Of a stretch of 64,000 bases of DNA, positions 22,905 through 36,276 are shown one piece after another. This stretch comes from Siderastrea radians (lineage: Eukaryota; Cnidaria; Anthozoa; Scleractinia; Rhizangiidae), in the NCBI GenBank assembly GCA_964017195.1, contig OZ024890.1, positions 23,931,201-23,995,200 on the forward strand. Direction: 5' to 3'. The first letter of the stretch is position 1. Every line of letters begins with the position of its first letter. The notes beneath the pieces are model-generated. The model had not been told where the DNA came from, made no database searches, and saw only the letters and a program-made list of their open reading frames with translations. The translations under genes and the position numbers were made by a program.

Positions 22905-23710
22905 TGTTGTTTTAATTTGTCAAATATTGTCTGCCTTTAATGTTTTTTTTTTTTTGCATTGAGTGGATAATATTCGTAGGCGTTCCAACTCTAGGACTAA
23001 AAATAAACTTCAGGACTATAAAGGCAGATATAAAAATATTAATGTGCATTATGAGTACAGGTTAGTACTTGTTTGTTAGCTGTATGGCAGTTGCCAGAGT
23101 CAGTGTCAAGAATATATTATGTCATGCACGTCTCTTTCGGTGCTCACAATCTCTAAACGTTGAATCAAAGTCATATGCTTTCAATACCATTTTCATTTCC
23201 CCTCTCCACCTGAAAAATGTGATTATATGTCACTCTAAAATAGAAACGCTGTTTTTACCAGTTTGCTTAGTTACTTCATGTGATGAATGTGCCCTGACTA
23301 ATCAGTGCAAACAATGACAATTGTTTGAACCAATCAGAAGTAGGCAAGCAGCTTTGGCGTACGCGCGTTTTCCCGCGCTTGGCATGGGGGCGACAGGGGC
23401 ATGTTTGTTGTTTGCATTCAAGAAACCTCGTAAGATACGATTCCTTTGATTGTTGCTGCTTTTTTAACCTCTCTGTACACATTAAAGGGACACTGTCACG
23501 GAGATTTTTACGATTTGGGGTGAAAATGTGCTGAAATTTAAATTAAATGCCTTTTGTCATACACAGAATACTCCGTACTCTTTTAGACTTTCAAAGTTAT
23601 CCTAAAAGTGGTGACAGTGTCCCTTTAATTGGGTCGTCTCAGCTGGTAAAGGACTGGAGCTATACTGTTCTTCTAAAACTGGTGACGCCAAGGCGGAGTC
23701 TCTTAATTGT
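22905..23710 (+). repeat. Tandem duplication, copy 2
   Basis: Second copy of 22150-22870, lengthened by the insertion at 23486-23624. A long T run is present near 22945. Confidence 0.75.
23486..23624. mobile_element. 139-bp MITE with TTAA target-site duplication
   Basis: Ends in perfect 14-base inverted repeats AGGGACACTGTCAC and is flanked by TTAA on both sides (23482-23485, 23625-23628), as for piggyBac or Kolobok elements. Duplication copy 1 lacks it. Confidence 0.9.
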
Positions 23711-26700
23711 CTCGAGTGTTTAGACTGATTTTGGTAAAACACGAAACACGCTACGCTCTCGCTTTCAAATAACGCCACGAGGGCAAAAATAGAAAAAAAG
23801 CTCATCTATAAGACTTTTCTCGCAACAAACGTTTCGTTATCTGTAAGTCTTCAATGTCATTTTTTTCCGTGTTTCTTGTGCTGTTTATATTTCTAAGAGC
23901 GTGTGAAAGTACCGTGTGATTGATATTTTTATGTTAATCAACGATGTTGAAGTACGTCTGTGCATGATAATCAAAACAGGAATGTGTATTTTCTCTTGGA
24001 GAAATTAGTCGCAAGCGTATGAGTGCAATATGCAGTGTGAAATCGTGGAGTATGAGAAACAACGGAACTTTAAAATTTAAAAAAAAACTGTATACAGATG
24101 GAAACTACCTTTCGAGTCAAAGACAAACAAACACTCCTTTAAAGTAATAAGGTCTTTGGAAGGTCTTCAGTGTTCAAACTGTACTAATTTTTTTCTTGAG
24201 TGTTGTTGCTTGGTCCACGGCAGTTTGTTTTGATGTTACCCTTGTTACCACAAAAATCTATTCACTTTATGACAGTCCTTAAAATCAAGGCATGGATCAT
24301 GTTCTTCCCCACAATATCTCGAACAGTTTTACAAGCGTTAAGATATACTTTTGTATCCTTAGATTCTGGTTTTCTAAACAAACTAGGCTACAACGGTGAA
24401 TTGAAGCACAGTTGTGAACAGAAAGGCGCAGTGCGGATGACCCCGTAGTCCATGGGATCGACTAGAGTTGAAGGGTCATAAGGGGTGTTTTTTCTCAATC
24501 CCGTGTTGCCTGGCTGTTGTTACCGCGAGCTGTCGAAAACCTTTGTTGCTTTGATTGTTACTGGGTACTGGACGTACACCTTACTTTACGGCTTAAACTG
24601 GATAATTTCACCTTTCTGCTATCTTCTCACCAATGCCACACAGCTCGTGAACTGTTCAAATTGGTGTTAGATGTTATTACGTCGTTTTTGATTTCTGCTG
24701 ATAAGCACAGGCACTCAGATCATTGACCAGAAAACCGCTGTTAAGTTCACAAACTTAACTCTAAAGGGGGTGAATTAAAAATTACTTTGACGTTGTGAAA
24801 CCGTTGTAGATATTGAAAGAAATCTCATTAAATGATAGATGCTTGAGGTGGCTAAGGGTAACATCCGCAAACAAACTGATGTCGCCTCAGCAACCAATAA
24901 AACTCTATGGAGCTATGGAGTGAATTAACAAAACCACTCAAGTTCCACTAAATTCTCAACACTTAACTGAAGAGATAAGAGTGTTTCGAACTGGAAAGGT
25001 AGTTATATAAATAAACGTGAGGCCTATTATTTTGCTGTTGCTGTTGTTGCTGCAGATTTTTCTAATACAAGACCAAATTAAACAAGAGTCTTCATTTTCC
25101 CTGGCTCTCTTTATCCAGATATATTTTTATCCATCTCGCCTTTAGAAAAAAGCTGCGTAGACTTGTACATCTACGATAATAGGAGGCCCCCATTTGTCTA
25201 TTCGATTTTATCTCCTTTTTCTTTCCAGACCTTGATTACTTCTTTGGTAGCTTTTACAATTGTAAGTAAAGTTGACAGAAGGTAACGAGTTGAGGAGCGA
25301 CTAGGGTCTTTCAGTATAACTGCCATTTTTCCCTGGTGGTTTCTTGAAGCTCAATACACACATCTATCGTTGATTGACACCACAGTCCATCAATTACACG
25401 TTGCTTTGCACTTTGACATTCTCTCCCATGCTCTGGGAAATACGAACAGCGCAAGAAACAGGGGAGGAAGGCGGATGACAAGGAATTCAACAGCCAGAAA
25501 AACGCAAATGTTTATCACAAGAAATGGCGTCTATATAGTCAATCTATTCTTCAGTTAATTCAATAAAGCCAAGGTTGTTTATACTCGAGATACTATAGGT
25601 CCCCGCCTTCGATGTCACCAGTATTACTTCTTTACATAACAGGCTGATTTGCATACTGAGTGAGGTATGCTCAGTTACGTTCCAGACGACCTGCCACATC
25701 TTATTTGAGGTACTATAACGTACGCCCTGAGAAAAAAAGGCGGCGCCTGTTGACTTCATGTGTACCACATGAACCACACCAAACCAAAGTAACCCAATCT
25801 TTGTTAATAGAATTATTTCGATTGCTCTGATTGTATTCAGATGGACAGCTGAACAAATACAACAATTCTATTGTCGCACGACGTACGAATTATTATTATG
25901 GAAGGCGAGATTCTTTGTCAGGAAAGGTGAAGTCCGAAAAAGAATCAACCACGACTTTTTCCTACAACTTTGAATTTGTGTCGGCATTAAGTCAACTTTC
26001 AGGTTCGTTACTTGTCGTTGGTTCTAGTAATCAAAGTGACTCAGCAGCCCACTATATCGTTGGTTAGGCGTGCGTGTTAACCCGCACGTAATATGGCGGG
26101 TGGGGCTGGGGCATCCGCGCCTTTTGTTTCCCGCGCCTCGCAAGTGTCCGCACTTTTGCTGATCTGAACCTCCCCCCGCCAGTTTTAAGAGAAAAAACGC
26201 GACTGTTTTGCAGTCTGCTGAATGCACCATCACACATAGGCAACAGGGGAACAAACCACTGGCGAACTTCGAGCGCATAAATCAATACTGCACATTTGAA
26301 GCAAAACTGTTTGTTTTCAGTGCGCTCATTCTGTGCCGTTTTCAATTTATTTTAGAAAGTAAATTGCTGTGGGTTTCGTTTGCAGAGCACCTGTAATTCG
26401 GTTCAATAAAATATTTCTGTCGACAACAGTTCTTGTCTTGCATGATGTTATGCTCTTGAAACAATGCTTTGGATCTATTGACACGGACACCCAGACAACG
26501 CTTAAGGTAAGAACGAAAAACGGATATAGGAATAAACATCCCTAAGTAAACCTTCCGATGTGCACTTCATCAAGACAACAATCCAGCGTCCATATTGCTT
26601 CTCACCTCGACATTCTGTCGCTCTGTACAACTTATAAATCGTTGGTAACCACCCGTGAGCAAACCTATGAAACCAAGGTTTTGTTCCTTGAAACTCTAGA

Positions 26701-27000
26701 AAAGGCATCGAACAACGATCAAGCTGTTTGTATAAAAATCAATACTTTCTAAACAATTACTTTTTCATCGTTGTATGTTGTTACTTGCCAACGTTTAATG
26801 TTTTATGCCACGTGGTAGTTGTGTTATTCGCACTCACACCTTGACTGGCCAGAGTGGCTGGCTACTTTAGCTTGGTCAGTTAACGACTCTTAATTGAACA
26901 TCACTGCTTGATTAATAACTTATATAGTCATTGTTAGTTATTACTTTTTTAGTGGAGACCCCTCCATCTTTAATCAATCAAACTGAATCAAATATCTGTA
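23711..27000. other. Intergenic, no gene recognised
   Basis: I found no convincing exon. A GC-rich patch at about 26065-26220 (GCGGGTGGGG, CCCGCGCC) resembles a worn repeat rather than a promoter. It ends at the 3' side of CFAP90. Confidence 0.4.
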
Positions 27001-27005
27001 ATCGG

Positions 27006-27011
27006 CTTTAA
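27006..27011 (-). terminator. Probable polyadenylation signal of CFAP90
   Basis: ATTAAA on the - strand, about 40 bases beyond the CFAP90 stop codon at 27049-27051. This is the common one-base variant of AATAAA. Confidence 0.45.
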
Positions 27012-27048
27012 TAATTCTTTTGCTGAAGAGACAACAACAGCCACTCTG

Positions 27049-29835
27049 CTAAAACAGTGGAATATTCGTCCCGCTGTACCGGTAGAAATCTCGCTTCACG
27101 GTCGCAACCCGCACGTGTTGACGGGAAGGTGACTCCAGCGGAGGGCGATGACCATACAGAGAAGAGCTTAGAACTGGCACCGCCTTTGTTTTTTCCTATG
27201 AGGAGAGATCGTAGTACAGTTTTAACTTACAATAAATTGGAGTTGACGTGACATTGTTCTACGGGTAATTATTCTTGCAACTTTCAGTACTCAATGATGA
27301 CGAAAGTATTTCGAGCCAGCTTGTAAAACACAGGCTACCTGCTGCAACTTATGGAACATTGTTGTAATAATTAGAAGACTATGTTCTACCTTTCTTGCAA
27401 CTCTCAACGAAAGTTTGCGTTGCAAGAACACTTACGATCTAGTTGCAGGAAAAGTAGATTAGTGCTGTATTTTTCGCAAGTTGTCACATGTTCTTTTGAG
27501 CATAGTAAAAGGTTGAAAAGATGCAACGGCAACTTCGGAAGAAGAAAAAATGATCGTAGGCCTGTGCAGGTAATACGAGGCCTGTAATGCGCTAACAGCA
27601 GGTGTGGCAGCAAGTTTGAAATCCAGGAAGTGTTAATATTTTTTACAGTTTGTATTTCATCAAGTACAGTGCATCTACGTAGTAAGTCTGTGAATCCATA
27701 AGAGGATGTGGTAAACCTGTGCACCTACCTCAGCGTGAACATTCAGACCTCGAGTATGTTCTCTGTCGTCCCGATGAAGCTTACTACAGTAGCCAGTCTT
27801 GATATGGAATGTTCTGTCGTAGTTTGAAACCCTATCGTGCTGCAAGAAAAAGTTTTCAGTTACGTTTTTTTTAGTGTACTTCGCTTCTTTAAACCTTAGT
27901 CGAGCTGTTAGAACGCCGATAAACACTAATCCAGGAAGATAAACGTTGAACAAAGCCGCTTTTGTCTTGTCTGTCCCGTAGAGGGATTATTTTCAATCCT
28001 AGGTTCTTCTAAGTAGTTAAAAAAAACTGGACGATGACTCGGTGAAGAAAAGACATTTACAATATTGTCGGGAGTGAGTTGGCGTGTTATCAAGCAACGG
28101 AGTCTTGAAGAGGTTTTGTAAGGGTGAGAAACTTGTCTTACTAGGAAAGATGCTCAGGTTGTTGGGAAAATGTTTGTTACCAACCAACGTCGAGCCCCCT
28201 CCGAATTTATCCAAGGATGGCTGTTTTCTATGGCTATCGTGTGAACTTGTCCCACCCTTATCCACCACGTACTGAAACTGAGGTGTGGGAAAATGTTTGA
28301 GTCACGTTCACCTTACAAAATAGTGAGTCTAAAGTTGGGCTTGTGCTTGCTGGTTGGGAAATTTTGTTACAACCATGCTGGAAAATGGAACTTTCGATCA
28401 GGAGACAATAACACGGAGCGCGCAACTGCCCTATATTCGTGTCACGGCGTTTTCACAGACCAGGCCAGTTTTAGACCGAATTTCCGACGAATTCAGATTC
28501 CCGAAGGAGCCTTGCAAACAATCACAAGCTTTGCAACTGATTTGTCAGCCTTGCATTATGCTTAACTTTGCGTTACGAATTGCGGGCATTTTAGAAGGAG
28601 AAGGAACGATCTCTGGCCGGTATTTTGGGAGGTATTGGGGACTCACGCACATCGAAACTTAAATTTTCGCTGGAAAAAGTGATTGTAAATCTATCTAAAT
28701 AACCTGGTTTAGGGAAACGCCGTGACATAGGCTTAGTACGGGAGTTGTACGCTCCTGGTTATGGGCTCCTGCTTTCGATATATTTATCGCAGGATTGTGG
28801 AACCGGCGAAACTTTGCTAACAGCAAGACAGAGTGTTTCCTGAAGAATTCCGACCGATTTAAACAAATCAGTAAAAACGGAACTAGCCACTGACAACGGC
28901 TATTAAGGTAAGCTTTAACATCGACGTCTACAATGTATTATTTGCGACGCTGTTAGACTGAATTACGCAGACTTGTGGATATAAAGTATATGATCACCAC
29001 AAGTGTTTCTACGGCAAGCCAGCTGGGGAATTTTAACACAGACATTAGATATCCTTTTGGCATTGACTGATCGTGCAAAACAAAATGGCTTCTCCTGGTG
29101 ATCTCTTCACTAGAATTTTTTGCCCATTTGATAGAAATTAAGTAACTTCTTTTTTAGGGCTGGCTATTCATTTATGTGGTATACATTAAAACAATTAATT
29201 CCCTCAATGTCGGTGAATAGTGGTGGATATTTACCGGGTAGCTTCGCAGCTGGGCAAATATACCCCATTATATATTATATATTCCCTCCACTTCAGTGAT
29301 TAATATAGTTAAATGAAAAAGCGGATCTCACCTGTTTGTTAGTATTAAAATAATTCTGATTGGCTGCATCTGAAGATAAATGCCTCGAAAAATCAGTCAG
29401 CCTCCATGCTTTTGCCAGCGTTTCACTGCAGCTAGACGAAATGAGGTGAAAGTCTCGCAGACGGCTCTCTCTCTGCATTAAAAATAACGACAGCAGCTTT
29501 TAAGGTCCAGCCTTTTTGTTGTACATCAAAATATAATTGCCTTTCTGGTTAATGTAATATTTTCTTTTTCACGTTTTTAACTCAAGCTCTGCTTAAGTAA
29601 GGAAACACTGTTACGTAATTAACATTTACTGCTCATGATTTCCCCCTGTTTATGCGTAAATTAACATTACGATTTGTTTCAGAAACAAAATTAAAACTTG
29701 CGAAAACATGACAAACAAACGTACCTTGGTGCTCTCTCTCCACTGTTCCTTAGTTTGTTCAGGTGTGTAAGTTTTGAGTCCGTAGTTTGACATTAACCTT
29801 CCCCGCATTCGTCTCTCCTGTGCTGATTCCTCCAT
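27049..29835 (-). CDS. CFAP90: Cilia- and flagella-associated protein 90 homologue, four exons
   Basis: A homologue of human CFAP90 (C5orf49), a small protein of motile cilia. Four coding exons, all in phase 0: 29835-29725, 29472-29332, 27839-27729 and 27195-27049, giving 169 residues (human about 147). Each intron starts GT and ends AG (GTACGT, GTGAGA and GTAGGT donors; a pyrimidine-rich CTTGCAG acceptor before exon 3). Exon 3 carries the family core KLHRDDREH and exon 4 carries PVLSSSLYGHR and KRDFYRYSG near the C-terminus, matching the human order. Exons 1-2 are less conserved; exon 2 ends in QNYFNTNKQ, where the human protein has a similar Tyr-rich stretch. Exons 3-4 are secure; the link to exons 1-2 rests on phase and splice sites. 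It is divergent to MPHOSPH6. Confidence 0.85.
28434..28732. mobile_element. Small inverted-repeat element in CFAP90 intron 2
   Basis: GTGTCACGGCGTTTT at about 28438 recurs inverted as AAACGCCGTGACATA near 28715. About 300 bp. The frames across it (28293-28662 +) have no homology that I recognise. Confidence 0.5.
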
Positions 29836-30119
29836 GGTGATATTTTGTAGGCGCGACAACCGCAAAGTATCTTGTTGTTTACCGGCTTGGGCGTCTGTGA
29901 CGACTATTGCTGACGTTCATGTTCTGCGCGCGCCGGTAAAGACTGTTATAAATCCCAGATGAAGCTGCATCGGAGTCGCAGGTTATCGCAGGTTTATGAA
30001 AACGCCAACTTGTGTAACACAGACTTGCGATGAATGGCCAAATGGAGACCCATGTAGATGCCAGTTAGACGTAATGAGACTCTGTTTAAGTGCTCCTAAA
30101 CTGATCATTATTATTATCA

Positions 30120-30165
<46 letters not shown>

Positions 30166-30852
30166 GATTATTATTATTATTATAATTATTATTATTAATT
30201 GGAGAAGTTATTTTCAGTTTAGCCCTGATGGACCTGATTCGAAGGAAAAAGCCGGTATTGAGAAGAGCTCGTGTCGGCTTGCGTTGGGGTGGCCAAAGGA
30301 CGAAAAATTTGCCCCAACATGCTTGTACATGTGAGCTTAATCCAACTGAACGCAAGTCATCGCAGTTACGTTTATAAAAATCCTGACAATACGGTAAAAG
30401 CTCAACCCAAGGCGGAAACTTGCCTCTATTCGGAATTCTGTGTCGGCAGGGCATAAGAGGATTGTTGTGCCTTTTTTGTTTTGTTTCGTGTTTGCTCGAT
30501 TAACTGGGCGCTTATCATGCCGACAAATCGTGTTCTCTAGTAACAGTGCCACATTAAATCCTGACAAATGCCACATATTTAAAGGAAAAACGCAATGATT
30601 AAAACGTCGAAACCATCCATTAAACTTGTTAGTGAGTTCCCGCTTTCTCAACAGCATCCACACCAAGATCTAACTCGAAATTTTGTTACCTGCAGTGCTG
30701 TTTGCATCACGTTAGAACTGCGAATGTGACTAAATATACCATAAGCGTCTCTAACCAAGCCAGTTTGGGAGGAAATTAAATGCTCGAAACCATGGGTGAC
30801 CTGTGGTAAACGTCGACCGTTGGAAGGACTGGGAACTAGTTTACAATCCAAA
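29836..30852. promoter_or_regulatory. Shared upstream region of CFAP90 and MPHOSPH6
   Basis: About 1 kb between two divergent start codons. The CFAP90 side is GC-rich with CpGs (about 29880-29945). The MPHOSPH6 start lies in AAAATGGCGGCC, a typical TATA-less animal start. The middle holds the (ATT)n run and repeat-derived sequence, so two separate promoters are more likely than one compact bidirectional one. Confidence 0.45.
30105..30200 (+). repeat. (ATT)n microsatellite
   Basis: Almost pure ATT trinucleotides. The ~60 bases before it (from about 30035) look like the 3' end of a retroposon, for which the run would be the tail. The Ile-rich frame reading through it is spurious. Confidence 0.9.
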
Positions 30853-33800
30853 ATGGCGGCCGAAGTTGTTCCACCTCAGCCTGCGAAGAAAGCTTTATCG
30901 AAAAATCTCATGGCCATGAAGGTAATCCATCATCACTTACTTTGAAGGTTCAATGAGTTCTCGCCGTTCAATTATGCGTTATAATATACCATATGTAGTT
31001 CATGAAGAGGAAAGCAGAAGCAGATTATCGGCGCCAGCTAGAAGAAGAGCAACAACGTGCGATCGAAGAATCTCACTGGGTATTGGAAGGAAAAGAAGAA
31101 GAAGACAGGTAAGGCGTTAGAAAACAATAAATGGAATTAGCTGTCTATAGAAACCCTATCTTTGTCGAGAGATTGTTTCTCGGATCTGCTGGAACATGGT
31201 ATATTAAACGTTTATAGATTTAGAGATTACAGAGTTAGTACATGTACATGTAAGCAATTAGTTGGTGAGATGTAAGATCGTGTAAGCTTATTTGCTGTAG
31301 AGCAGTGACGGGAAAGCACTCCACTATTTGGAGTTTCTCGAGCACTGCTTGAGAAATGGCAAGGAAAACTTAGAATTCCAAGAATTTCTAAATGAATTAA
31401 ATTGTGCTTAAGCCTTAAGGCCACACTTACGGCAAGATGTCCACGTATAATTTCATGTCTATTTTTGCTAGTCTCCATGTGGCCCGATCTAGGATTTGTC
31501 CCCAATTAGCATTCTGTGCTAATTAAATACCGTTGACACCTAAATAAAGTGGTTTATTATTTTTATTTTTATTATAAGTAGACTAGAGTATCAGAGCAAC
31601 AGAGTTTCATCTTGACATCGCATCACGAGTAGACTGGAGCCTCCCTCACGAGTCGACCAGAGTATAAGATACCATTAAGAGCAAGAGAGTTTGATGCCAG
31701 TTGTTGATGTCACAATAAGCATCTATGGTTGGGAACTAATCGTCTAGAGAGTGGGGGCTAAATTGTCTAAAGATCAGGGGCGAGTAGTCTGGGGTTAATT
31801 GTCTGGGGAGCGAGTTGTCCAGATACCAATATTCTGACTCCAGTTCTCTTTTTGTACTCTGCTTGTGTATGAGGGATAGTATGAAAAGATTATGAACGCA
31901 CGATTATGTATGGGGTTATATGGAAATCTTTTTCATGTATATTTTTCATGACTAAAATTAATTAAATTTGATGTTTTTCAATTCAAAAGTTATTATTTGC
32001 CATGGGGAGTACTCAGGCACTCTATACGCACATGAAAAACCAGTTGATTCTGTTTATTCTTCCACCTTCCTTTGTTTAGTTTGTAAATGAAACTGATACA
32101 GTTGTTTGACATTAAATTGAGAACCCTAAGGTGTGCATGTTTTTTATCAACCCTAAACAAAATCCTGCCAAAATTTTTCTACCCAAAAACAGTCCGCCTT
32201 AAAATTTCTAACCCAAAGAAAGGCCCAAATAACTAATTTCAAACCCAAATGAGGCCTTCACATCTCTACCTGTCACTATGACACTTGAGTACCCCCTGTG
32301 AGGGTATTTGCAGATGTTTATGAGGTCAATGTACATGCCAGAGTAATGTCACATGTAGCTTGTGCACAAAGGAACTGAAACTTTAAATCACCCCCTGAAG
32401 ACAAATTAAGAGACCATGAATCTGTTTGTATGTATATTTACTTTTCAGTTCAGGTAATGGGAACCAAAGCATTTTATTAGGAGAGCCTCAGTTATCAAGT
32501 TAACTTTTATCTGGTTACTTTAGTATAAATGAATTCCATAATCAATAGGCATTTTAATAGCTTACTGTAAATTATTTTTTAGAAGCCACATTGAGTTTGT
32601 ACCTAGCTATGTGAAATGTGAGGATCTTTATCCAAGTGGAAGGATGTCATTCAGGAACTTTAACCCATCAGTTGAAGTATGTACAGTTAAAATCATTTAT
32701 CAATCACTCCTTGCTGTACCTTTTATAGTCAAAATGCTCAGCGCGTTCTGCTGATTATTTAGGAAAGATTTTCATTAATCGAGAACGGATTGCAACATTG
32801 GAATCAAAATTCCATTTTCAGATTGAAGATTGAAATCTTCCAATGGTAGACTCATTCGAAGTAACGAATGTTGATTGCATTGTTACTTGCGTGAGCCAAA
32901 AGTTCACATGCGGAATACGAAACCGTTGGCGGCTGTTGGTTTCAGTTGGTTTGACATGAACATTTCTTGTGCATTTACAGCACACTTGTTTTTTAAGAAA
33001 TATTTTTCACAGTTTTATAACAGTAGAGACAGTAGACTGTTTCTTCACACAGTGTGAAAAAGCACTTGCGATTGATATTTTGTTGAGCGAACACAAATCA
33101 CATCAGGCACAACAAGCCGCCAACAGTCTGCCACTTGCACGTGAACATTTGCCTGATGTCAATAATAAACCAATTAGCATTCCACATTTGGAATAAGGCT
33201 ACCGTTGGAACATTACAATATTCAATTTGAAAGAGGAATTTTGATTCCAATAATGCAATCCGTTCCCGATTAATGAAAGTCATTCCCAAATAATAAGCGG
33301 AATGCGCTGAGTATTTCGACTGTATTAACTTGTGAACTCTGAAGTTCACACCTTCGTGTAATTCTTGAATGCAAATTCCCAAAAGTTACCAAGTAATGTT
33401 TATAGTTATTTAGTATTATTTACTATCATTATTAAATTATAATTGTGATTATTTAATTATCCTTATGTAATTGTGACTGCTGTACCTTTGGAGCTCCTCC
33501 CACGTCGATTAGCTTCTGCTATTTGCGGGCAGAACTGAACCTTCAATCATTCTTATTTTAGTAGTTTTTGTCTTTAACAATTTATGTATTTTTGGGAATT
33601 GTGTGTAAATAAAATCAAGTAATATTTCACCATATTTCACCAAATATCTCACAATAAAATAAAATACTAGTGTTCTTTTGTTGCAAACATTCATAGCACT
33701 TACCTTATGTATTTAAGATAGTAGTCTCACGTTCTTAAATATACACTAAAAGTTTTGGCTTGTGGTTCAGTCTAACAAATGAAAATATATGTACACACAG

Positions 33801-35421
33801 TACACAGTCACAAATAACCGGTGTCTGTAAACCGATTTTCACTTTTGATAGGAGTGTGTGTGTACTCAGGCCTGAGAATACATGTGCTAGCAGAAGATTT
33901 ATGATCTTTCTGTAGGGAGAAAAAGACTGTCCATCATAAGAAGTTAGTGGGTGACTGTAAAGCATTAAGTGGGTGTCTATAAAGCAGAGTTCCACTACAG
34001 TTGTGTTCAGATGCTATGTAGAACCTAAACAAATCAACTGAATGCTGTGCCAATTTGTCAACAGAAAATGTTTAAAGAAATGATAGCTGAGGAAGACTTG
34101 GCAAAATCAGAGGAACGGGAAAGGGAAGAAACTGTTTCTGATGAGGAAATGGCAAAAAGGTATTATATAGCAATTCAAGTAACATGCCCCTTTCCCATAA
34201 TAGACTTAAATTTTACCAGCAGACAGGGTGTCTTGTTAAAAATAACTCCTAGCATTTTGTCAGCTGTAAGTGGCCAGTTACTTAAGTTCCCAGCTGTACA
34301 CTAACATGGTGCAGTGGCTTATCCCTTCAGACTCAGACTGATCTGAATAGTAATGTGAAAATACAACCTGGATTATGTCTGTTTTGTCTACACAATAAAG
34401 CTCCTCCTTGAAGATTGTAAAAAAAAATGGTGCAATAGACTGATGTATTCCACAATTTCTGTAGCATTAGAAGAAAGGGAATTATTTTATTTACTTGAAT
34501 ACTTGCTACGTACATTGGAGTGGTGATATTGCATGACAGTACAGTCAATTTTCATGAATTTTAAAAAATTTTTCAAAACATTCTTATACTGTATCTGAAA
34601 TCAAGTGAAATGGATTAATGCAAAAATTGACTTCGCAAAAACTTCCTGCAATGAGGTACCTTAATGCCTTTTATTTTCAGTAGGGTTTTGTGACTTATTG
34701 AAAATTGCCAAAAATTTTCCCCAAGAAAATTTACACAACTTTTGTGAATTCTACATCCCTCAGAAATAAAAGGTGTATGGGTACTAGACCCTCTGGGTAA
34801 GATGCTAGTACATTTAAATCTTCATTTCTTTGTTTTGTTTTTCACATACTGTCTAGCCTGTTCCAGGCTCTGAGATAGAGGGGAAAGCGTGAATTGAGAA
34901 AACGAGTGCAAAAAAATGCGTGGGGGCTGGGGAGAGAAGAAGCACCCCCTTTTCTCCAGATCCTACGCGTCTTATTTTTGCGTTCTCTTTCTAATTTTCA
35001 TGCTGTCTTTACTATCTGAGAGCCTGGAACAGGTTACACACTGTCTCACTATCTGACCCACCTAGATTGTCATCCGTCATTTTCAGGGCCCCAGAAAGTC
35101 TTCAATTTATCATTGTGGAAAATAATCTAGTTCCATCCACTCTTGAAAGTGCTTGATGAAAATTATTTAAAGCCCAAATTGGGCTAATGCTTTTCGGCTC
35201 ACTCTAGGATTTTAGGATTTTGGTCTTTCATGGTAAATGGCATTAAAAATTTGTAATGTGTTTTGGTTTACAGATATGAAAGCTTGGTGGGGACGGTAGC
35301 CAAGAAATTTTCAACAAAAAGGAAACGTTCATCAGTAGGTGCTAGTTTTGAAGGAGAAAGTCCTTCAATACACCATCCATCAAAGAAAACAAAAAGAGAG
35401 TTCATGAAACCAAGGGACTGA
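30853..35421 (+). CDS. MPHOSPH6: M-phase phosphoprotein 6 homologue, five exons
   Basis: MPP6 is a small RNA-binding cofactor that joins the nuclear RNA exosome (with MTR4/EXOSC10) and is needed for 5.8S rRNA 3' end maturation. Five exons: 30853-30921, 30999-31108, 32583-32676, 34065-34159 and 35274-35421, all with GT-AG borders; joined they give 171 residues with a consistent frame (human about 160). The conserved blocks appear in order: LSKNLMAMKFMKRK near the N-terminus (the exosome/MTR4-binding motif region), SHWVLEG, the hallmark GRMSFRNFNPSVE, SDEEMAKRYESLVGT, and a basic C-terminus ending KREFMKPRD. No lesion is seen. The start is the ATG in AAAATGGCGGCC. Introns 3 and 4 contain small MITEs. 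It is head to head with CFAP90. Confidence 0.95.
32726..33322. mobile_element. ~600-bp MITE in MPHOSPH6 intron 3
   Basis: Long inverted ends: AGTCAAAATGCTCAGCGC at the left pairs with the complement at 33304-33322, and similarity continues for about 80 bases (through TTCATTAATCGAGAACGGAT). TA flanks both ends, as for Tc1/mariner-type MITEs. The interior frames are not coding. Confidence 0.8.
34856..35034. mobile_element. 179-bp MITE in MPHOSPH6 intron 4
   Basis: Inverted ends GCCTGTTCCAGGCTCTGAGA and complement (CTGAGAGCCTGGAACAGGT), flanked by TA. A fragment of a related element (CTATCTGAGAGCCCGGAAGA) is at about 42658-42678. Confidence 0.85.
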
Positions 35422-35799
35422 TACATGTAACTTTTAAGGATATATTGAATGTCAGTAAATCAAATCAGAGATATTTTAAAGATATTTCAATTAGCATTTT
35501 TGAGATATTTTCCAAGTTATTTATTCCATAATTTTTGTTATTTTTAAAAGATTTTTCTTGAAACTAGAAATTATTATTTTTATTACTTTTATTATTATTA
35601 TTGTTGTTATAATTGTATCTATAACAAAATGCTCGATTGTGATTGGTTCTCCGCGTGCCTATTTAATATGTAATTGGAGGGTGATCATGTGGGTGTCCAA
35701 TTACAGCTGTCCAATTTGAACTTTTTGGAATTGGATAGCTGTCATCAGACAACTATGCTGCGTGCGTGTCAATCAAATGCACTGAAATGGGTTCTTCTT

Positions 35800-36051
35800 A
35801 AAAATGTTTCTCCACTGCTTGCAAACTGTTAAAGTAAAAATATATCCCCAACAGGCAGGTAGATTTTCCTAATCTCGCATTTTGTTATGGATACGATTAA
35901 TTGGTAACTGGACTTAGTGTCATACAATTCAGGGGTAATCGTGCTCATAATTTCAAATTGTCCTCGCGCTGCGTGCTCGGTTGATTTAAAATGACTCGCC
36001 CAATTACTCCCTGAATTGTACTCCACTCATGATCAGTCCAATTAACATTAC

Positions 36052-36107
<56 letters not shown>

Positions 36108-36110
36108 AAT
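35800..36110. repeat. Repeat ending in a (TTA)n tract
   Basis: Short inverted ends (ATTGGTAACTGGACT near 35900, AGTCCAATTAACAT near 36035) followed by a pure ATT/TTA run at 36050-36105. It lies about 400 bp downstream of MPHOSPH6. No gene. Confidence 0.55.
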
Positions 36111-36276
36111 GTTACAAATTGAAGATAGCTCGACTTCACTGAGCTATCTTCTATTCAATGTAAAAGTAATACCGTCCACGTTTTGCTTATTAGCAGACGG
36201 TGAAAAATAGTCACGTACTGGGGAGCTACTGAACTCTGAATTGCACCTTAAGTTTGAGTTTAAACACGTATTTCAG

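Noticed and set aside
29996..30334. Ile-rich protein
   Set aside because: It is a translation of the (ATT)n microsatellite.
30086..30454. 122-codon gene opposite MPHOSPH6
   Set aside because: Half is the microsatellite read as Asn; the rest has no family match.
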